Shown here piece by piece: positions 38,451 through 42,632 of a stretch of 42,632 bases of DNA; position 1 is the stretch's first letter; each line of letters starts with the position of its first letter. The DNA lies in NCBI GenBank assembly GCA_964528595.1, contig CAZGTM010000030.1:1-42632 (forward strand), given 5' to 3'. The notes under the pieces were generated by a model. That model did no database searches. It saw only the letters and a list, made by a program, of their open reading frames with translations, and was not told the origin of the DNA. This DNA is from CAYFKJ01 sp964528595. Its GTDB lineage: Bacteria; Pseudomonadota; Alphaproteobacteria; UBA2966. Made by a program: the position numbers and the translations under genes.

Positions 38451-39439
38451 CGGACAAGGCGTCACCCTCAATCGTCGCCGTCGGCGCCGGCCGCATGGGG
38501 CGCGGCATTGCTCAGGTGTTTGCCTATGCGGGCCATTCCGTCACCATCCTGGATTTCAAGGACCGCTCCGCCGATGCCTCGGCTGCCTTGATCGAGGCGG
38601 CAAAGATCGAGATCAAGGAGAACCTCGATTTTCTGATTTCCCTCGATGTCCTTGACGCCGCGGCGGCCGCGGCGACCTTGGCGCGGATCGACGGTGCGCC
38701 GTTATCCGACGCCGAGGAGGTCATGGGCGACGCCGACTTCATTTTCGAAGGGGTGCCGGAGCTTCTGGTAGCCAAGCAGGACGCCCTGCAGCGCATCGGC
38801 GAGGTGGCTTCCGAACAGGCTATCGTCGCTTCGACCACCTCGACCATGCTGGTCGACGAACTGTCGCGCTTCATCGTCCATCCCGAACGCTTCCTGAACG
38901 CCCACTGGCTCAATCCGGCCTACCTGATCCCACTGGTGGAGGTCAGCCCGAGCGACGGCACCGACGAAGCCGTCGTACAGAAACTGATGGATTTTCTCAA
39001 GAGCGTCGGCAAGGTGCCGGTGCGATGCAAGGCTTCACCGGGCTACATTGTGCCCCGCATCCAGACGGTCGCCATGAATGAGGCCGTGCGCATGGTCGAA
39101 GAAGGCGTTGCCACGGCGGAGGATATCGACAGGGCGGTGCGGGCCGGCTTCGGCATCCGATACGCCACGATGGGCCTGATTGAGTTCCTCGATTGGGGCG
39201 GCGTCGAAATCCTGCAGTACGCCTCGAATTATTTGAAGAAGGAACTGGGTTCGGAACGCTTCGACGTACCGGAGATGGTCGACGAGTTGATTGCACGCGG
39301 TGATATTGGTCTCAGCACCGGCAAGGGGTTCTACGATTTCAGCAACGTCGATCCGGACGAATTCCGGCGCGAAAAACTCGCCACGTTTGTTTCCTTGCTG
39401 AAATTTCTCGACCTGGTGCCGCCGCCTGCCGATAGTTAG
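38447..39439 (+). CDS. 3-Hydroxyacyl-CoA dehydrogenase family protein
   Basis: 330 residues. ATG 38447 overlaps the stop of the opine-dehydrogenase-family gene, so translation is coupled. Rossmann motif VAVGAGRMGRGIAQVFAYAG (about 10-29). Catalytic region STTSTM (about 126-131), then NAHWLNPAYLIPLVEVSPSD (about 148-167), where the His-x-x-Asn-Pro motif contains the catalytic His. C-terminal domain with SPGYIVPRIQTVAMNEAVRMVEEGVA, GLIEFLDWGGVEIL and GKGFYDFSN. The family oxidises 3-hydroxyacyl-CoA; close relatives act on L-carnitine or L-gulonate without CoA. HWLNPAYLIPLVEV rather than HFFNPV leaves a non-CoA hydroxy acid possible. Pairing with an opine-type enzyme suggests catabolism of a hydroxylated or N-linked amino-acid derivative; this is inference. 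Confidence 0.82.
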   Translation: MTDKASPSIVAVGAGRMGRGIAQVFAYAGHSVTILDFKDRSADASAALIEAAKIEIKENLDFLISLDVLDAAAAAATLARIDGAPLSDAEEVMGDADFIFEGVPELLVAKQDALQRIGEVASEQAIVASTTSTMLVDELSRFIVHPERFLNAHWLNPAYLIPLVEVSPSDGTDEAVVQKLMDFLKSVGKVPVRCKASPGYIVPRIQTVAMNEAVRMVEEGVATAEDIDRAVRAGFGIRYATMGLIEFLDWGGVEILQYASNYLKKELGSERFDVPEMVDELIARGDIGLSTGKGFYDFSNVDPDEFRREKLATFVSLLKFLDLVPPPADS

Positions 39440-39482
39440 GTAAACGCGTACCATTTTTGACCATAGTGGGAATGACGACACC

Positions 39483-40139
39483 ATGAGCAATTTTCCGGAG
39501 ACCCTCCTGTCCGGTTACCGGGCTTTCAAGGACGGCCGCTTCGAGACGCAGCAAAAACGCTATCGCGCGCTGGCCGATCAGGGGCAAAAGCCGGAGACCA
39601 TGATCATCGCCTGTTGCGATTCGCGCGCGGCGCCCGAAACCATCTTCGATTCGGCGCCGGGCGAGATTTTCGTCATGCGCAACGTGGCCAATCTGGTGCC
39701 GCCCTATGAGCCCGACGGCGCATTCCATGCCACCTCGGCGGCGCTTGAGTACGCCGTGCAGAGCCTCAAGGTGAAGCACATCGTCGTGCTTGGCCACGGC
39801 CGCTGCGGCGGCATCGGCGCGGTCTTGAACCCCGCTGCGGAACCGCTGTCGCCGGGCGATTTTATCGGCAAGTGGATGAACCTGATCTCGCCGGCGGCAT
39901 CCGCTCTTGCCTCCAGCGGGCTCAGCCCCGCGGAACAGCAAACCGAACTGGAACGCGCGTCGATCAGACAGTCCATCGCCAACCTGAGGACATTTCCCTG
40001 CGTACATATTCTGGAGGACAGGAACCGGCTGGAGCTCCACGCCGCATGGTTCGATATTTCCGACGGAGATCTCTGGGTGATGGATGCGGAAACAGGCGAT
40101 TTTGCCCGAGCCAAGACAAACGGGCCGCCATATAATTAA
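39483..40139 (+). CDS. Beta-class carbonic anhydrase
   Basis: 218 residues, typical length. Zinc ligands and catalytic dyad: Cys44-Cys45-Asp46-Ser47-Arg48 (ACCDSR, with Cys44, Asp46 and Arg48 as in the CSDSR motif), then His105 and Cys108 in VVLGHGRCGG. VMRNVANLVPPYEPDGAFHATSAALEYAV is the usual segment between them. It hydrates CO2 to bicarbonate in the cytoplasm. GGGA upstream of ATG 39483. It lies 43 bp after the hydroxyacyl-CoA dehydrogenase and 36 bp before the molybdopterin enzyme, possibly in one transcript. CO2 released by nearby oxidative decarboxylations could be its substrate, but housekeeping is as likely. Confidence 0.92.
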   Translation: MSNFPETLLSGYRAFKDGRFETQQKRYRALADQGQKPETMIIACCDSRAAPETIFDSAPGEIFVMRNVANLVPPYEPDGAFHATSAALEYAVQSLKVKHIVVLGHGRCGGIGAVLNPAAEPLSPGDFIGKWMNLISPAASALASSGLSPAEQQTELERASIRQSIANLRTFPCVHILEDRNRLELHAAWFDISDGDLWVMDAETGDFARAKTNGPPYN

Positions 40140-40155
40140 GTTCACATGAAACTAT

Positions 40156-40183
40156 TTGTCCATTAGATCTAATTCATGGACAA
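40156..40183 (+). promoter_or_regulatory. Inverted repeat spanning the start codon of the molybdopterin enzyme
   Basis: TTGTCC (40156-40161) pairs with GGACAA (40178-40183), and the inner part ATTAGATCTAAT (40162-40173) is a perfect 12-bp palindrome. The only asymmetry is TCAT at 40174-40177. The ATG (40176-40178) lies at the junction of this bulge and the right arm, and no Shine-Dalgarno sequence precedes it. As RNA this would be a hairpin (outer 6 bp, inner 4 bp with a GATC loop) hiding the start codon; as DNA, a dimeric operator. CAACATTGTTG (40181-40191) overlaps as a further palindrome. Confidence 0.6.
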
Positions 40184-42341
40184 CATTGTTGAGCACGTAG
40201 CAGACGGTCAAACCAACACCGCCAAAGTATTGAAAAGCGTCTGCCGGAGCTGTCACGGCGGTTGCGGCACCTTGCTGCACGTGGAGGGCGAGCGCCTGGT
40301 GAAGGTGATCGGCGATCCCGACAGTCCGTTCAACAAAGGCCGGCTGTGCCCCATCGGCAACGCCACGCTCGAACTCGTTTACCACCCCGACCGGCTGAAG
40401 TACCCGCTGCGGCGCAAGGGTGAGCGGGGATCCGGCGAATGGCAGCGTATCTCATGGGATGAGGCGCTGGATGAAATCGCCCAGCGTTTGAGCGCCATCA
40501 AACAAGAATTCGGCGCCGAGGCGGTGCACTTCGGCACCGGTACGGGTCGCCATCACATCCGCTGGGTCTCGCGTTTCGCCTTCGCCTTCGGCAGTCCAAA
40601 CTGGAGTGAGCCGGGCTTCGCCCAGTGCTTCCATCCCCGGGTCAACACCTGCTTCGCAACCATGGGCGACTTCCCCGTCAGCGACTACACCGCCGGCCAC
40701 CAGGCCGAGTGCATCATGTATTGGGGACACCAGCCGCTGAATTCAGGTCCCGACGGCGAAACCCGCTTCAACGCGCGCGACGCGCTGCGGGGGGCCGGCA
40801 AAATCATCTGCATCGACCCCCGCGAGACCTATATCGCCAAGAAGGCAGATCTCTGGCTGCAACTGCGACCCGGCACCGACGATGCCCTGGCGTTGGCCAT
40901 GCTCAACGTCATCATCTTCGAAAACCTGTACGACGCCGACTTCGTCGCGCGCCATTGCTACGGTTTCGACGAACTGGCCGAGCGGGTGAAGGACAAAACG
41001 CCGGAGTGGGCCACCGACATCACCTGGCTGCCGGCCGACAAGATCCGCGCCGCCGCCCGCCTGTTCGCGGCGGCCAAACCGGGCCTGATGGAGTGGGGCG
41101 TCGCCATCGAACAGACCCCCAACTGTATTCAGACGGTGCGGGCGGTGTCGTTGATCCCGGCGATTACCGGCAATATCGACGTACCGGGCGGCTGGGTGTT
41201 TGGTATGCACTGCCTGGGCGGGGTGCCGAGCCTGCTGGACACCATGCCGCTGGAACAGCAGCAGAAACGACTCGGTTACGATCGCTTCAAGATGCTCTGC
41301 GCCGATGGCGCGCAACTGCCCGCCGCCCATATTCCGGCCGTGCTCCAGGCCATGCGCACCGGCGAGCCCTATCCGGTCAAGGCGATGATGGTGTTCGGCG
41401 ACAACACGCTGACCACTTACGGCGATACCAAGGTGGTTTACGATTCGCTCATGGCGCTCGATTTCCTGGTCCACGCCGATCTTTTCATGACGCCGACCGC
41501 CCAACTGGCGGATATCGTGCTACCGGCGGCCTCCTGGCCCGAGATCAACGAGGTTGCCGGTTTGCCGACCATCGCCGGCAACGTTGCCCTGGCCAATCAG
41601 CAGGCGGTGCGCACCCACGAGTGCAAGTCGGACGAGGAGATCTTCGTCGCCCTGGCCCGCCGCCTCGGCCTCGAACACTGCACGGAAGACCCGGAGGAGG
41701 TCTACGACGCCCAGCTGGCGGCGGGCGGGTCCGGTCTTTCGTTCGACGAGCTCAAACAAGTCGGCTACTACCAAGCGGAGATTAAGTACCGCAAGTTCGA
41801 GGAGACCGGTTTCAATACCCCGACCGGCAAGATCGAACTTTACGCGACCAACCTCGAGGCCTGGGGCTATGACCCCTTGCCCTATTACCAGGAGCCGCCG
41901 GAAAGCCCGGTATCGGCTCCGGACGTGGCGGCAGATTATCCTCTGATCCTGACGACCGGCGCCCGCAACCCGTTCTTCTTCAATTCCGAGCACCGCCAGT
42001 TGGCCTCGTGCCGCAAGGGCGCCCGGCAGCCCGTGGCGGAAATACACCCCGACACGGCCGCAGCCCACGGCATTGAGGATGGCGGCTGGATGTGGATCGA
42101 AAGCCCTCGCGGCCGCATTCGCCAGCTCGCCAAGCTCACTACCGGTATCGACGCCGGCGTCATACATACCGAATTCGGCTGGTGGTTCCCCGAAGCCGAC
42201 CCGCCCGACTACGGCGTCTGGCAGTCCAACGCCAATGTGCTCACCAGCACCAAGCCACCATACGATCCCGCCATGGGCACCTACCAACTGCGAAGTTTGC
42301 TGTGTCGGGTGTCAGCCGTGGCGGCGGACGAAGTAGGTTAG
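40176..42341 (+). CDS. Molybdopterin oxidoreductase, DMSO-reductase superfamily
   Basis: 721 residues. The N-terminal 4Fe-4S ligands are Cys23, Cys26, Cys30 and Cys58 (VCRSCHGGC ... KGRLCPIGN). FAQCFHPRVNT places Cys151 where the family has its Mo or W ligand. MYWGHQPLNSGPDGETR and IICIDPRETYIAKKADLWLQLRPGTDDALALAM are pterin-binding segments, and the C-terminal domain reads TTGARNPFFFNSEHR...HPDTAAAHGI. The four-Cys cluster and a Cys ligand place it near formate-dehydrogenase- and acetylene-hydratase-like enzymes, but no electron-transfer subunit or twin-arginine signal is present. It is therefore cytoplasmic and may stand alone. Substrate unknown. No SD precedes the ATG, which lies inside an inverted repeat. 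Confidence 0.82.
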   Translation: MDNIVEHVADGQTNTAKVLKSVCRSCHGGCGTLLHVEGERLVKVIGDPDSPFNKGRLCPIGNATLELVYHPDRLKYPLRRKGERGSGEWQRISWDEALDEIAQRLSAIKQEFGAEAVHFGTGTGRHHIRWVSRFAFAFGSPNWSEPGFAQCFHPRVNTCFATMGDFPVSDYTAGHQAECIMYWGHQPLNSGPDGETRFNARDALRGAGKIICIDPRETYIAKKADLWLQLRPGTDDALALAMLNVIIFENLYDADFVARHCYGFDELAERVKDKTPEWATDITWLPADKIRAAARLFAAAKPGLMEWGVAIEQTPNCIQTVRAVSLIPAITGNIDVPGGWVFGMHCLGGVPSLLDTMPLEQQQKRLGYDRFKMLCADGAQLPAAHIPAVLQAMRTGEPYPVKAMMVFGDNTLTTYGDTKVVYDSLMALDFLVHADLFMTPTAQLADIVLPAASWPEINEVAGLPTIAGNVALANQQAVRTHECKSDEEIFVALARRLGLEHCTEDPEEVYDAQLAAGGSGLSFDELKQVGYYQAEIKYRKFEETGFNTPTGKIELYATNLEAWGYDPLPYYQEPPESPVSAPDVAADYPLILTTGARNPFFFNSEHRQLASCRKGARQPVAEIHPDTAAAHGIEDGGWMWIESPRGRIRQLAKLTTGIDAGVIHTEFGWWFPEADPPDYGVWQSNANVLTSTKPPYDPAMGTYQLRSLLCRVSAVAADEVG

Positions 42342-42632
42342 TCCGCCAGACTGTCAACCAATCTTGCGGTTTCTCATGAACCGTGAACGCCCATTATTGA
42401 AAATAGCCTGTATTAGATAATCTTCGAATTAGGAGTAAAATCCTACAGTTTTAGCTTCTGCTGAGAGTATTCAACTGATTGATATACATCTTGAGGTCAA
42501 TAGCCTTACAAAAGGTAGGAATAAACCCGTTTCCGTTTGGTTGAATATTTGGGTTTCAAACAGTTGCGATATTCTTGTTAGGAATTGTACTCATATTTTT
42601 TCGGCGATCATTACACAGTGGAAACAATTTAC
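42342..42632. other. AT-rich segment without clear gene at the right edge
   Basis: About 290 bp with visibly lower GC than the rest of the window. It begins with a possible hairpin (GCGGTT 42366-42371 with AACCGT 42379-42384) just after the molybdopterin gene; there is no T-run after it, so a terminator role is weak. TAGGA (42430-42434) and TCCTA (42441-42445) form a small dyad. A plus-strand frame is open without a stop from 42439 to the edge (64 codons) but has no ATG and no family resemblance that I recognise. The change in composition suggests the border of an acquired segment or a decayed gene. Confidence 0.4.

Noticed and set aside
42439..42631. A new gene starting at the right edge.
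   Set aside because: The open frame has no ATG and no SD, and its translation shows no recognisable motif; 64 codons are too few to call.
1..42632. CRISPR arrays, prophage, IS elements or a plasmid origin.
   Set aside because: No regularly spaced repeats, transposase, integrase, phage structural or replication initiator genes were seen on either strand.

Overview
The window (about 42.6 kb) reads as GC-rich chromosome of an alphaproteobacterium, probably a marine or aquatic Rhodospirillales-like heterotroph. That placement is inference from the high GC, tightly packed ATGA-overlapping genes, two TRAP transporters, two single-chain indolepyruvate ferredoxin oxidoreductase homologues, an octopine-dehydrogenase-family enzyme and a PleC-like histidine kinase. 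No rRNA, tRNA, CRISPR array, transposase or phage gene was seen.

Layout. (1) 1-6619: a chaperone-usher fimbrial locus with three small secreted pilin-like proteins, a very large usher carrying two C-terminal SPOR domains, and a PapD-like chaperone convergent to it. (2) 6691-8315, minus: a soluble reductive-dehalogenase-like iron-sulfur protein and a small DOPA-4,5-dioxygenase-like protein. (3) 8475-11537, plus: TRAP transporter 1 (P-Q-M), with a strong hairpin between the binding protein and the permeases. (4) 11538-25086: a divergent catabolic island. The minus arm is an XRE-cupin regulator, an alpha/beta hydrolase, a 1154-residue 2-oxoacid (indolepyruvate-type) oxidoreductase and a tandem EthD-like protein. 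The plus arm is a D-amino-acid dehydrogenase (DauA-like), a class III PLP enzyme, a frameshifted M19 dipeptidase-like gene, TRAP transporter 2 (M-P-Q) and an M81 metallopeptidase. Two palindromic operators lie between the arms. (5) 25047-28585: a CPA2 antiporter, a DUF411 copper-type periplasmic protein with a MerR-like promoter, and a secreted caspase-like protease with an EF-hand loop and an SH3 domain. (6) 28808-33710: enoyl-CoA hydratase, an Lrp regulator and a second indolepyruvate-type oxidoreductase. (7) 33751-36232: a 110-bp inverted-repeat element, a DHH phosphoesterase and a membrane histidine kinase. (8) 36240-42341: a second RdhA-like iron-sulfur protein, an octopine-dehydrogenase-family enzyme coupled to a 3-hydroxyacyl-CoA-dehydrogenase-family enzyme, beta-carbonic anhydrase, and a molybdopterin oxidoreductase whose start codon sits in an inverted repeat. 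The last 290 bp are AT-rich and without a clear gene.

Most interesting. The usher-SPOR fusion suggests a fimbrial secretion pore tethered to peptidoglycan. The island in region 4 can be read as one pathway: import and cleavage of D-residue-containing peptides, oxidation of the D-amino acid to a 2-oxo acid, then oxidative decarboxylation to acyl-CoA. The pathway as a whole is inference; the gene families and their arrangement are visible directly.
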